Source: Ruminococcus sp.
GTDB taxonomy: Bacteria > Bacillota > Clostridia > Oscillospirales > Acutalibacteraceae
Assembly: GCA_017410265.1 (NCBI GenBank)
Contig: JAFQRC010000001.1
Location: 62,001 to 126,000 of the forward strand
Length of the DNA stretch: 64,000 bases
Direction of reading: 5' to 3'
Position numbers and translations under genes: made by a program
The notes under the pieces: generated by a model
Databases searched by the model: none
Seen by the model: only the letters and a program-made list of their open reading frames with translations
Told to the model about the DNA's origin: nothing
Shown here: positions 1-8,096 of the stretch, piece after piece
How the letters are laid out: every line of letters begins with the position of its first letter
How positions within the stretch are numbered: the first letter of the stretch is position 1

Positions 1-2226
1 ACTAAGAATCGCAAAAGGTTCTGTGGTCGTATTGCAACAGGAGATTATGATGCAGTAATTATAGGTCATTCTCAGTTTGAGAAAATACCGATGTCTATTG
101 AAAGACAGAAAGCGATTTTACAGCAACAGCTTGATGATATAGCAGAAGGTATCGCTGACTTGAAGAAAAATAAAGGTGAAAACTTCTCTATCAAACAGCT
201 TGAAAGGTCTAAGAAATCCATTAAACAAAAGCTCGATAAACTCAATGACCAAAGCCGAAAAGATGATGTAGTTACTTTTGAAGAGCTTGGTGTTGACCGC
301 CTTTTTGTTGATGAAAGTCATTACTACAAGAACTTATTTCTATACACAAAAATGCGTAATGTCGGTGGCATAGCTCAGACAGAGGCACAGAAAAGTTCAG
401 ACCTTTTTATGAAATGCCGTTATCTTGATGAGATAACTGGTGGACGTGGAGCTGTCTTTGCAACAGGTACACCTATCTCAAACAGTATGGTCGAGCTTTA
501 CACTATTCAGAGATATTTACAGTATGATTCCTTACAGCAAAATGGTTTACAGCACTTTGATGCTTGGGCTTCTACCTTCGGTGAAACAGTTACAGCTGTA
601 GAGCTTACACCCGAAGGTACGGGATACAGAGCTAAAACAAGATTCGCAAAATTCTATAATCTTCCTGAGCTTATGGCTATGTTTAAGGAGGTTGCAGATA
701 TAAAAACCTCAGATATGCTTAATCTTCCTGTACCTGATGTTAAGTATCATAATGTGGCGGTTAAGCCGTCAGAAATGCAGAAAGAAATGGTTGCTTCCCT
801 TTCTGAAAGAGCCGAGAAAGTAAGAAAAGGTGCTGTTGATTCAAGTGTAGATAATATGCTTAAAATCACAAACGATGGCAGAAAACTTGCACTTGACCAA
901 CGTATGCTCAATGATATGTTACCTGACTTTGAGGGTAGTAAAATAAATGCCTGTGTTGAAAATATCTATAACATCTGGGAAGAAAATACAGATAAGAAAT
1001 CTGCACAGCTTGTGTTCTGTGACCTTTCAACTCCAAAGAATGATGGTTCTTTTAATGTATATGATGACATAAGAAGAAAGCTCATTGCTCGTGGTATTCC
1101 TGAAAGCGAGATACGATTTATCCACGAAGCTGACACAGATGTTAAGAAAAAAGAATTGTTCCAAAAGACCCGTAAAGGTGAAGTCAGAGTTCTTCTTGGT
1201 TCAACTCAGAAGATGGGGGCAGGTACTAATGTTCAGGACAGACTTATAGCCTTACACGATGTTGATTGCCCTTGGAGACCAAGTGACCTTGAACAGCGTT
1301 CGGGCAGAATTATCCGTCAGGGTAATCAGAACAAGGAGGTTAATATCTATCGTTATGTAACAGAACAGACTTTTGACGCATATCTGTATCAGCTTGTAGA
1401 GGGTAAACAGAAATTCGCAAGTCAGATTATGACGAGTAAATCTCCTGTACGTTCTGCCGAAGACATTGATGAAACAGCACTTTCGTATGCTGAGATTAAA
1501 ATGCTTGCGACAGGCAATCCGCATATTAAGGAGAAGATGGATTTAGATATTCAGGTACAGAAACTCAGAATGTTAAAGTCCAGCTTTCTTTCTGAAAAGT
1601 ATGCCTTGGAAGACAAGATAATTAAATATTACCCACAGCGTATCGCTACTTTGAAAACCCGTTTAGAGGGTCTTACAAAGGATGTAGAAACTGTAAAACA
1701 GCACCCGAAATCTGTTTTTGACCATTTTGTTGGTATGACAGTATCGGGTGTTTTTTACAGCGAAAAATCCGATGCAGGTACTGCAATTATTGAAGCTTGT
1801 AAGTCTATGAGCAATCCTGATGCTATCCCTCTTGGAGAATATCGTGGCTTTAAATTAGAGCTTTATTTTGATACTACTGAGAGAAATTATGTTGTTAGAG
1901 TAAAGGGTGAAACAAGCCGTAACACACCTCTTGGTGAGGATGTTCACGGTAATATAACCCGAATTGATAACAGTATAGAGCATTTTGCTGACAGTCTCCA
2001 AAGCACAAAAGATGAGCTTGAAAACACTAAAACTCAGTTTGAAACAGCCAAAAAGGAAGTTGAGAAACCTTTTATTAAGGAAGAAGAACTTAGAACTAAA
2101 ACCGAAAGACTTGATGAACTTAATATCCTGCTTAATATGGATAAGCGAGAAAACGAAATAGTCGGTGGTGAGCCTGACGAGGGCGAAGGCTTGGCTGTTC
2201 CTGAAAAAACAGGAAGAGAAAGATGA
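1..2226 (+). CDS. SNF2-type helicase / DNA methylase of ICE, 5' end cut by window
   Basis: The reading frame is open from base 1, so the gene starts before the window; 741 residues are visible. These match the C-terminal SNF2-family helicase half of the very large LtrC/methylase-helicase proteins of Tn1549-type elements. Visible are a DEAD-box-like VDESHYYKNL, the GTPISNSMVELYTIQRYL segment and a helicase C-terminal domain ending in the motif VI region QRSGRIIRQGNQN. The last 200 residues are charged and partly coiled coil. The family acts in element DNA processing and maintenance; any methylase domain would lie upstream of the window. It heads a same-strand run of transfer genes, with the next start 11 bases after its stop. 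Confidence 0.88.
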   Translation, partial: TKNRKRFCGRIATGDYDAVIIGHSQFEKIPMSIERQKAILQQQLDDIAEGIADLKKNKGENFSIKQLERSKKSIKQKLDKLNDQSRKDDVVTFEELGVDRLFVDESHYYKNLFLYTKMRNVGGIAQTEAQKSSDLFMKCRYLDEITGGRGAVFATGTPISNSMVELYTIQRYLQYDSLQQNGLQHFDAWASTFGETVTAVELTPEGTGYRAKTRFAKFYNLPELMAMFKEVADIKTSDMLNLPVPDVKYHNVAVKPSEMQKEMVASLSERAEKVRKGAVDSSVDNMLKITNDGRKLALDQRMLNDMLPDFEGSKINACVENIYNIWEENTDKKSAQLVFCDLSTPKNDGSFNVYDDIRRKLIARGIPESEIRFIHEADTDVKKKELFQKTRKGEVRVLLGSTQKMGAGTNVQDRLIALHDVDCPWRPSDLEQRSGRIIRQGNQNKEVNIYRYVTEQTFDAYLYQLVEGKQKFASQIMTSKSPVRSAEDIDETALSYAEIKMLATGNPHIKEKMDLDIQVQKLRMLKSSFLSEKYALEDKIIKYYPQRIATLKTRLEGLTKDVETVKQHPKSVFDHFVGMTVSGVFYSEKSDAGTAIIEACKSMSNPDAIPLGEYRGFKLELYFDTTERNYVVRVKGETSRNTPLGEDVHGNITRIDNSIEHFADSLQSTKDELENTKTQFETAKKEVEKPFIKEEELRTKTERLDELNILLNMDKRENEIVGGEPDEGEGLAVPEKTGRER

Positions 2227-2237
2227 GGTGATTAAGT

Positions 2238-3194
2238 ATGTATGTTAAACCCGAAATGATACTTGAAGCTAAGAAGATGGATTTATATACCTATCTCTCG
2301 AACTTTGAACCTGACGAACTTGTTAGGTTTTCAGGTAATACTTACACCACAAGAACGCACGATAGTTTGAAAATATCAAACGGAAAATGGATGTGGTGGT
2401 CACGAGGTATTGGTGGAAAGTCGGCTCTTGATTATCTTATAAAGGTTAAAGGAATGAGCTTTGTGGATGCAGTGCAGACTATCGTTGGATGTTCTCCTAT
2501 AACAACTCCAGTATCTCCGAAACCCAAGGGAGTAGCAGACAGACCTCTGCTACTTCCTAAGAGAAGTCTGAATACCGATAAGGTAAGAGCATATCTTTCA
2601 GGTCGAGGAATTGATGATGAGATAATAGATTATTGTATTAAAAACAAGCTTCTCTTTGAGAGCTTGGACTACAATAATGTTGTTTTTATCGGCTATGATG
2701 AAAAGAATACACCGAGATATGCTGCGTATCGTTCCACTAACAATTTGAAAATTATGGGCGATTGCTCAGGCAGTAAGAAAGAATATCCATTCCAAATAGC
2801 AAGTGGTAATGATGATAAAATTCATTTATTTGAATGTGCCATTGACCTCTTATCTTATGCAACTTTATGTAAGATGTATGGTATTGATTGGCGAGAACTT
2901 AATCTTGTATCGCTTGCAGGTGTATATTCAGCAAGGAGCAAAATTGAAGAAAGTAAAGTACCTGTTGCACTTTTAACTTTCCTCAAAGCTCATCCGGAAA
3001 TTAAACAAATTCATATTCATTTTGATAACGACAAAGCAGGCAGATATGCTACAAAAGCATTGCAAATTATTATGTCAGACAAGTACGAAGTCATTGATTC
3101 CCCTCCGCTTGGCGGTAAGGATTTCAATGACTTTCTTTGTATCAAAAAAGAAATTACAAAACATAAATCAAGTGAAAGGAACGATGTAAGATGA
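2238..3194 (+). CDS. DUF3991 / TOPRIM domain protein (primase-like)
   Basis: 318 residues. The N-terminal half carries the zinc-finger-primase-like DUF3991 pattern (SRGIGGKSALDYLIKVKG) and the C-terminal half a TOPRIM fold, with the acidic motif HFDNDKAGRYA and a downstream GGKDFND. Proteins of this pair of domains are constant members of Tn1549-type ICE backbones and are thought to act in replication or strand handling of the transferred element; the exact reaction is not established. The ATG follows a GAGGTG ribosome site and lies 11 bases after the helicase stop. The stop overlaps the next start (ATGA), so translation is probably coupled. Confidence 0.85.
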   Translation: MYVKPEMILEAKKMDLYTYLSNFEPDELVRFSGNTYTTRTHDSLKISNGKWMWWSRGIGGKSALDYLIKVKGMSFVDAVQTIVGCSPITTPVSPKPKGVADRPLLLPKRSLNTDKVRAYLSGRGIDDEIIDYCIKNKLLFESLDYNNVVFIGYDEKNTPRYAAYRSTNNLKIMGDCSGSKKEYPFQIASGNDDKIHLFECAIDLLSYATLCKMYGIDWRELNLVSLAGVYSARSKIEESKVPVALLTFLKAHPEIKQIHIHFDNDKAGRYATKALQIIMSDKYEVIDSPPLGGKDFNDFLCIKKEITKHKSSERNDVR

Positions 3195-4249
3195 AAGTTA
3201 CAATCTATCAAATTAACTCTGACAGAGATATAAACAATATGCTTTTTCAAGCCTATGACAGATTTGAAAAGTTTCAGGGTAGTTCAGAAATAGACTCTCA
3301 CATCTACGATAAGATTTACGAAAAAGATGTTTCTTGCGAAAGCCTTGAAGGTGTATATCAGATGTTTAATCTTAACCGACCAAGTGATTTCAAAGGTCAT
3401 TCTCTTTCGGTATCCGACGTAGTTAAAGTTGCTGAAAGCGGAAAAGTCGCAGATGGTTTTTACTTTTGTGACAGTTTCGGATTCAAAAAGATTGACTTCA
3501 ATTCAGATAAATGTCAGGTAAGCGACAGGATAAATCAGCAATTAAAAGTCCTCTTGGTTGAGCCTAACAAGTATCCGGAGGTAGTTGAGATTGATGATAC
3601 TCTTGAAGCTATGCAGGAGCTTGTTGGCGGACAGATTGAAGAATATATGCCTTTTGAAGATGAGGTTGCAATCATCTGTAACGAAGAAGGTAAGATTAGA
3701 GGCTTACCTTTAAACCGTGCTATTTATAGTGAGCCTGAGAATGTTGAACTTCCTTACTCCGAAATGAAGGCTCTGTTTCGTCAAGCCGAAAAGGAAGGCA
3801 GACACACCGTAGGCTATATAGTCTTTACCGAAGATAGCTTTGATAAACCATATACTGAAGAAGAGCGAACCTATGTTGTTTCAAGTAATAACAAAGCCTT
3901 TATTGAAGGTATGGGCGGATATTCAATCTATGCTTCATCACTTGATGGTTCAGACACTTGTGTGCGACTTGAAAGGTATATGTCAGTAGAACACGGTGGC
4001 AAAGACGGATGGAAAATCGAAAAATGCTATGTTAAAGATGAGAACAACAAAGAGATGATTGAAATTTTAGCAGGCAATTTCTTTATCTGCTATGCCCCGA
4101 TTGAGAGCGAATCTTTTAAAAGTTTACCGCCTGAACTTTCTAAAAAGTACGAAGAAAAGTTCAAATATCCTGAGCGTTTTTTCAGAGATTTGAAAGGTCA
4201 GATAGTGGCTCAACCATTTAAACCCAAGAGTAAAGACTATGAGAGATAA
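3191..4249 (+). CDS. YodL / DUF3846 domain protein of ICE backbone
   Basis: 352 residues. Residues 1-100 resemble the YodL domain (MKVTIYQINSDRDINNMLF). Residues about 118-178 fit DUF3846, with LLVEPNKYPEVVEIDDTLEA, a VGGQIE turn and NEEGKIRGLPLNRA. The remainder is the conserved tail of the same ICE protein family. The function is unknown; such proteins occur almost only on conjugative elements next to the TOPRIM and mobilisation genes. The start overlaps the previous stop by four bases (ATGA). A terminator-like hairpin follows at 4269-4303, so this may end the first backbone transcript. Confidence 0.75.
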   Translation: MKVTIYQINSDRDINNMLFQAYDRFEKFQGSSEIDSHIYDKIYEKDVSCESLEGVYQMFNLNRPSDFKGHSLSVSDVVKVAESGKVADGFYFCDSFGFKKIDFNSDKCQVSDRINQQLKVLLVEPNKYPEVVEIDDTLEAMQELVGGQIEEYMPFEDEVAIICNEEGKIRGLPLNRAIYSEPENVELPYSEMKALFRQAEKEGRHTVGYIVFTEDSFDKPYTEEERTYVVSSNNKAFIEGMGGYSIYASSLDGSDTCVRLERYMSVEHGGKDGWKIEKCYVKDENNKEMIEILAGNFFICYAPIESESFKSLPPELSKKYEEKFKYPERFFRDLKGQIVAQPFKPKSKDYER

Positions 4250-4268
4250 TTAAATCTCAGGGTAAGAG

Positions 4269-4303
4269 AAAGCGTCTGTCAATTCTTAGCGAGCAGACGC
4301 TTT
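4269..4303 (+). terminator. Hairpin after YodL gene
   Basis: Arms AAAGCGTCTG and CAGACGCTTT form a perfect 10-bp stem with a 15-base loop. Only a weak T-rich tail follows, so it may attenuate rather than fully terminate before the mobilisation genes. Confidence 0.5.
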
Positions 4304-4321
4304 GTATCCCCACAAGGATAA

Positions 4322-4380
4322 AACCGTAAAAACTCGTTAGGGGTTGCCCCTAATACCCCAATAAAGAAAGGTGGATTTAT
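4322..4380 (+). other. Candidate origin of transfer region
   Basis: This short non-coding stretch directly before the small membrane protein, mobC and relaxase genes holds a G+C-rich inverted repeat: TTAGGGG (4337-4343), TTG, CCCCTAA (4347-4353), followed by TACCCCAATA. Mobilisation loci of this kind usually keep oriT beside mobC, and such a repeat next to a nick region would fit. The nick site cannot be told from sequence alone. Confidence 0.3.
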
Positions 4381-4512
4381 ATGACACAGTTTATTATTTT
4401 TATGGTCGGTTCAATGTTTGGTTCATTTGTAGGTGTTGCGGTTATGTGTTTGCTTCAGATTAACCATAAAGCCGATAACGATAACACTAAAAAGGATGAC
4501 CACAATGCGTAA
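4381..4512 (+). CDS. DUF3789-like small membrane protein
   Basis: A 43-codon ORF starting MTQFIIFMVGSMFGSFVGVA, with one hydrophobic segment (residues 4-26) and a charged tail rich in Asp, Asn and Lys. It starts 8 bases after an AAAGAAAGGTGG ribosome site. Length, single membrane segment and place right before mobC agree with the DUF3789 family of Tn1549-like elements, whose function is unknown. It overlaps the mobC start by eight bases, which suggests coupled translation. Confidence 0.7.
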   Translation: MTQFIIFMVGSMFGSFVGVAVMCLLQINHKADNDNTKKDDHNA

Positions 4513-4846
4513 AAGACCTGTTGATAAACACATTTGGTTTTCAAAAGATGAAGCTCAGGATTTACAGGAAAAAGCACAGAAAGCCTGTCTTTCAGAAGCA
4601 GGGCTTATTCGTTTGCTTGTCAAAGGTTATGAACCAAAAGAAAAACCTGATGACCGTTTCTATGATGTTATGAGAGAGCTTTCAGCAATCGGCAACAATC
4701 TTAATCAGCTTACAGCAAAAGCAAATGCACTTGGTTTCGTTGACGCACCGCTTCTCAGAAAAGAAGCCGAAAAGTGGAACAAGTTCCAGTGTGAGATTGA
4801 GCGTCGCTTTTTAAGACCTGAAAAGAGTGATATGAAATGGCAGTAA
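4505..4846 (+). CDS. mobC: MobC-type relaxosome protein
   Basis: 113 residues from the ATG at 4505. I chose this start because AAAGGAT lies 8-12 bases upstream and the protein then begins MRKRPVDKHIWFSKDEAQDL, the usual start of MobC-like proteins of Gram-positive elements. Earlier in-frame starts lie inside the preceding gene. MobC binds oriT and helps the relaxase open the DNA. The central segment ELSAIGNNLNQLTAKAN is the family hallmark. It overlaps both neighbours (DUF3789 before, relaxase after by 10 bases), so the three are one translational unit. Confidence 0.88.
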   Translation: MRKRPVDKHIWFSKDEAQDLQEKAQKACLSEAGLIRLLVKGYEPKEKPDDRFYDVMRELSAIGNNLNQLTAKANALGFVDAPLLRKEAEKWNKFQCEIERRFLRPEKSDMKWQ

Positions 4847-6219
4847 GTAAATTGTGGGCTGTCAGAGAAAGGCTTTCTCAGGTTATTGATTATGCAACTA
4901 ACCCCCAAAAAACAGACAGCAAACTTTTTACTGAAGAAGATTATCAGTCTCTTAAAGATGTAATAGCTTATGCCAAAGATGAAACCAAAACTGAGTATGA
5001 GTATTTTTGTGATGGGATTAACTGTAATGTAGCTATTGCAAGAGAGCAGTTTATAACAGCCAAAGAACAATTCCAAAAGACAAATGGCATTCAAGCCTAT
5101 CACGGGTATCTTAGTTTTCCTGAGAGCGAGGTGTCACCGGAACTGTGTCAAAAAATCGGTATGGAGTTTGCTCAGAAAGTTTGGGGTGATAAATTTCAGG
5201 TGGTAGTTACTACGCACTTGAACACTAAACATCTGCATTGTCATTTTGTTGTAAACTCAGTTTCTTTTGTTGACGGCAAACGCATTGATGATAACGAAAA
5301 GCGATGGTTTTATTTCAGACATATCGCTGATGAGCTTTGTAAAAAGTATAAGCTGTCTTGGATTGAGAATCCGACACTCACAAAGAAAAGCAGTTATCTT
5401 ACTATGCAAGATAAAGCAGGTATGCCTACAAGGTATAACATTGTTCGTGAAGTTATCGACTATGCTATTGAACACAGTCGTTCAATGACAGAGTTTAAAC
5501 ACGCATTAGAGCAACGAGGCTATAAGTATAAGCTAAATCCAAACTTAAAATATTGGACTGTTGTGCCAAAGGGTTACAACAAGCCTATTCGTTTAAAGGC
5601 TCTCGGTGAAGATTACACTAATGCTCGTATCGAAGAAAGGCTCAGAATAAATCGTGAGAATTGGAACAGTATAAAACCTTTTCCAAAAGAAACACCAAAG
5701 CCCAGACGATACAGATTGCAAACCCGTGAAGATAAAATTAAACGTAAGGATGGTTTGTATCGTCTTTATCTTTATTACTGTTACAAGCTCGGTTATTTAC
5801 CGAAATACAAATATAAAACTCAGGATAGAAAACGACTTCATTATCTTTTAAGAGAAGACTTAATGAAGCTTGACCAAATTACTGACGAGGTAAGGTTGCT
5901 TGGCAAACATCAGATTGATAATGCCAAGCAACTTTTCTCATATAAGTCCTCTGTTGAAGAACGAATAAGTGCCTTAGTGGATGATAGAACACATCTGCAA
6001 AAGATTATAAGAAGGAAGATTGATGATAAACAGCTATCAGTTGCTAAGGATAAGATTTCGTTAATTAACGGTGAACTCAAAAAACTCCGTAAGGAGATTA
6101 GACTCTGTGACGGAATTGCAGAAAGGTCAAAGCTCATTGAAGAAAAACTTGAAGTAGTCCTTGCAGATGAAAACAAAATTAAAAGAAAGGAGAACCGAAG
6201 TTATGAACAACGGTGGTGA
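4837..6219 (+). CDS. MOBP-type relaxase / mobilization nuclease
   Basis: 460 residues. The nuclease domain fills the first 200 or so. The HUH metal-binding motif HLHCH is at residues 132-136, preceded by TTHLNT, and the catalytic-tyrosine region is near the N-terminus (VIDYATNPQK). Relaxases of this type nick oriT, stay bound to the 5' end and lead the strand to the VirD4 coupling protein. The C-terminal half is basic and coiled coil, as is usual for Tn1549-type relaxases. The start lies inside the end of mobC. The stop overlaps the pcfB start by 17 bases. Confidence 0.93.
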   Translation: MAVSKLWAVRERLSQVIDYATNPQKTDSKLFTEEDYQSLKDVIAYAKDETKTEYEYFCDGINCNVAIAREQFITAKEQFQKTNGIQAYHGYLSFPESEVSPELCQKIGMEFAQKVWGDKFQVVVTTHLNTKHLHCHFVVNSVSFVDGKRIDDNEKRWFYFRHIADELCKKYKLSWIENPTLTKKSSYLTMQDKAGMPTRYNIVREVIDYAIEHSRSMTEFKHALEQRGYKYKLNPNLKYWTVVPKGYNKPIRLKALGEDYTNARIEERLRINRENWNSIKPFPKETPKPRRYRLQTREDKIKRKDGLYRLYLYYCYKLGYLPKYKYKTQDRKRLHYLLREDLMKLDQITDEVRLLGKHQIDNAKQLFSYKSSVEERISALVDDRTHLQKIIRRKIDDKQLSVAKDKISLINGELKKLRKEIRLCDGIAERSKLIEEKLEVVLADENKIKRKENRSYEQRW

Positions 6220-6991
6220 TGCGGCAGAACAAATCGTCAGGTTATCGCTTGAAGGTTTTGAAGTAGCCGCAAAATTAACAGGCTCAGCGGCAAAGAATAT
6301 TGCCATTCTTCTTGCAACAGTTCTCAAACAGGAACAGAAAACTAAAGGTAAAGCAAGACTTACAAATATGATTAAGTCAGGTAAAGAGCTTAAAGTGTTT
6401 TCTATTCCCAACAAGGACTTGAAGAAATTTACAGAGCAAGCAAAACGCTATGGTGTTTTGTACTGTGTATTAAGAGACAGGAGCAATAAAGGTGATAACA
6501 CTCCTGTAGATATTATCGCCAGAGCTGAAGATGCTTCTAAGATTCAGCGTATCGTAGAAAGATTTGAACTTGGTAAGGTTGACAAGGCGGCTATCGTAAC
6601 CGAAGCTAAGAAATCCCTTGAAGAACGTGAAGCTGTTGCAAATGAACAGCCTGAAAAATCCAAACATCAAATCATTATGGAAGAAGCAGTAAAAGCTCCT
6701 ATTCAAAAAGATGAGAATACACAGTCAAACCCCACAGCCGCCAAGACAGACAAAAACCCTCTGTCAAGGCAAGACTCAGAGGTTGCAGATACGCAGACTG
6801 ATAAGGGTAAATTAAAATCTGTTGAAAGTAAGCCATCTTTACGAGAAAAACTCAATCGTTACAAGGCTGAACTCAAACAGAAAGATGAAGCAGAGCGTAA
6901 CTCCCCTCAGATTACAAAAGACAAGGCTTCTAAGAACAGACACACAGTTCATAAACAGCCTACGAAGAAAAAGAAATATAAAGAGAGGTAA
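6203..6991 (+). CDS. PcfB / DUF3801 family protein
   Basis: 262 residues from the ATG at 6203, which has AAAGGAGA 9-16 bases upstream; an earlier frame start lies inside the relaxase gene. Residues 1-150 fit PcfB (DUF3801), which in enterococcal pCF10 is an accessory factor that helps the relaxase-DNA complex dock on the coupling protein PcfC. The C-terminal 110 residues are a low-complexity Lys/Glu/Gln tail, as usual in this family. Its place between relaxase and VirD4 agrees with that role. Confidence 0.85.
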   Translation: MNNGGDAAEQIVRLSLEGFEVAAKLTGSAAKNIAILLATVLKQEQKTKGKARLTNMIKSGKELKVFSIPNKDLKKFTEQAKRYGVLYCVLRDRSNKGDNTPVDIIARAEDASKIQRIVERFELGKVDKAAIVTEAKKSLEEREAVANEQPEKSKHQIIMEEAVKAPIQKDENTQSNPTAAKTDKNPLSRQDSEVADTQTDKGKLKSVESKPSLREKLNRYKAELKQKDEAERNSPQITKDKASKNRHTVHKQPTKKKKYKER

Positions 6992-6996
6992 TTATT

Positions 6997-7881
6997 ATGA
7001 CCAAAGATTTTAACCCTAACAAAGCATTAAGTCATCACACAAATCTTTCAAAGGAAGATTTCGCTGAGAAGAAACGAGCTGAAAAAGAGCGAGTGTATAA
7101 TCTTATAGATGATACTGCACTTGATGTTATGAGTTCGCCTGAGAAGTTTAAGGCTTACCTTGATACTCAGAGCCGTATGGACAGATACTCCGCAGTTAAT
7201 GCTTTGCTTATTTACAGCCAGCTCCCTAAAGCTACTCAGCTTAAAGACTTTGATGATTGGAGCAAAGATAATGTGAAAATCGTCAAAGGTGCTAAGAGTA
7301 TCTCAATTCTTGAACCTGTTGAGTATTCTAAGCGTGATGGTACAACAGGTATCTCATATAATGTGAAGCGTATGTTTGATGTTTCACAGACAAACGGCAG
7401 AAAGACTCCTGCACCATCTATTAACCGTGACCCAAAAGAATTTATCACAACTATGTTTGATGCAAGTCCTGTTGAGGTTCAGTTAGTAGATGAACTTCCC
7501 TATCCTAATATGGGAGCTTTTTACAATAACGAAAAGCAGACTCTTTTTGTGAAAAAAGCTGTCGGAGATAGTGTGGTAGTTGCTCAGTGTGTTGCACAGG
7601 AACTTGCACACGCACAGCTTTCCATTAACAGCGATACTTATAGCCGTAGAGATATGGGATTTCAGGCTGTGTGTATTGGCTATATGATTTGTAAAAAGCA
7701 CGGTATCGACACACAGAACTTTGCTATTGAGCGTATTCCCGATGAGTATAAGAATATGAATGCTAAAGAAGTTCGTGCATTTCTTTCAAAGACAAGAAAT
7801 GCCATGTCTGATATTCAGTCAAGCATTTCTGAACAGCTTTACCGCAGTAAGCAGACCCGTTCAAAAGAACAGGCAAGATAA
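6997..7881 (+). CDS. ArdC-like protein with degenerate zincin domain
   Basis: 294 residues. The N-terminal part resembles the single-strand-DNA-binding region of ArdC/LtrC-type proteins (SRMDRYSAVNALLIYSQLP and DDWSKDNVKIVKGAKSI). The C-terminal part has the fold pattern of the ArdC metallopeptidase, but the helix reads AQELAHAQL: the first metal-binding His of HExxH is Gln. It may therefore be an inactive relative, or the family may coordinate metal differently. ArdC-type proteins protect or help convert incoming single-stranded DNA in the recipient. It starts six bases after the PcfB stop. Confidence 0.7.
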   Translation: MTKDFNPNKALSHHTNLSKEDFAEKKRAEKERVYNLIDDTALDVMSSPEKFKAYLDTQSRMDRYSAVNALLIYSQLPKATQLKDFDDWSKDNVKIVKGAKSISILEPVEYSKRDGTTGISYNVKRMFDVSQTNGRKTPAPSINRDPKEFITTMFDASPVEVQLVDELPYPNMGAFYNNEKQTLFVKKAVGDSVVVAQCVAQELAHAQLSINSDTYSRRDMGFQAVCIGYMICKKHGIDTQNFAIERIPDEYKNMNAKEVRAFLSKTRNAMSDIQSSISEQLYRSKQTRSKEQAR

Positions 7882-7895
7882 TCGGAGGTGTTATA

Positions 7896-8096
7896 GTGAA
7901 GGAAAAACTATATCACGTTGCTTTGGATGATTACGAACACGGAATTGTTCTCCGTTCTTTAAATGATGAAAGGACAAAGCTTATGGAAGAAGGAAAAACT
8001 TCCGATGCTGTTGATGACTTACTCATTAAAGTCGGTAACGCACCACAAAAAAGAGTTAAGGTAGTTGAAAGGAAACGCTCAGATGAAGCGAGATAA
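7896..8096 (+). CDS. Small conserved ICE protein, GTG start
   Basis: 66 residues starting at GTG 7896, with a GGAGGTG ribosome site just upstream. It is charged and soluble, beginning MKEKLYHVALDDYEHGIVLR and ending in a basic tail (KRVKVVERKRSDEAR). A protein of this size and opening sequence usually sits between the ArdC-like gene and virD4 in Tn1549-type elements; no function is known to me. Its last 14 bases overlap the virD4 start. Confidence 0.65.
   Translation: MKEKLYHVALDDYEHGIVLRSLNDERTKLMEEGKTSDAVDDLLIKVGNAPQKRVKVVERKRSDEAR

Noticed and set aside
5257..5475. Minus-strand frames inside the relaxase and other transfer genes
   Set aside because: They lie fully within well-supported genes, lack ribosome sites and show no recognisable protein features.
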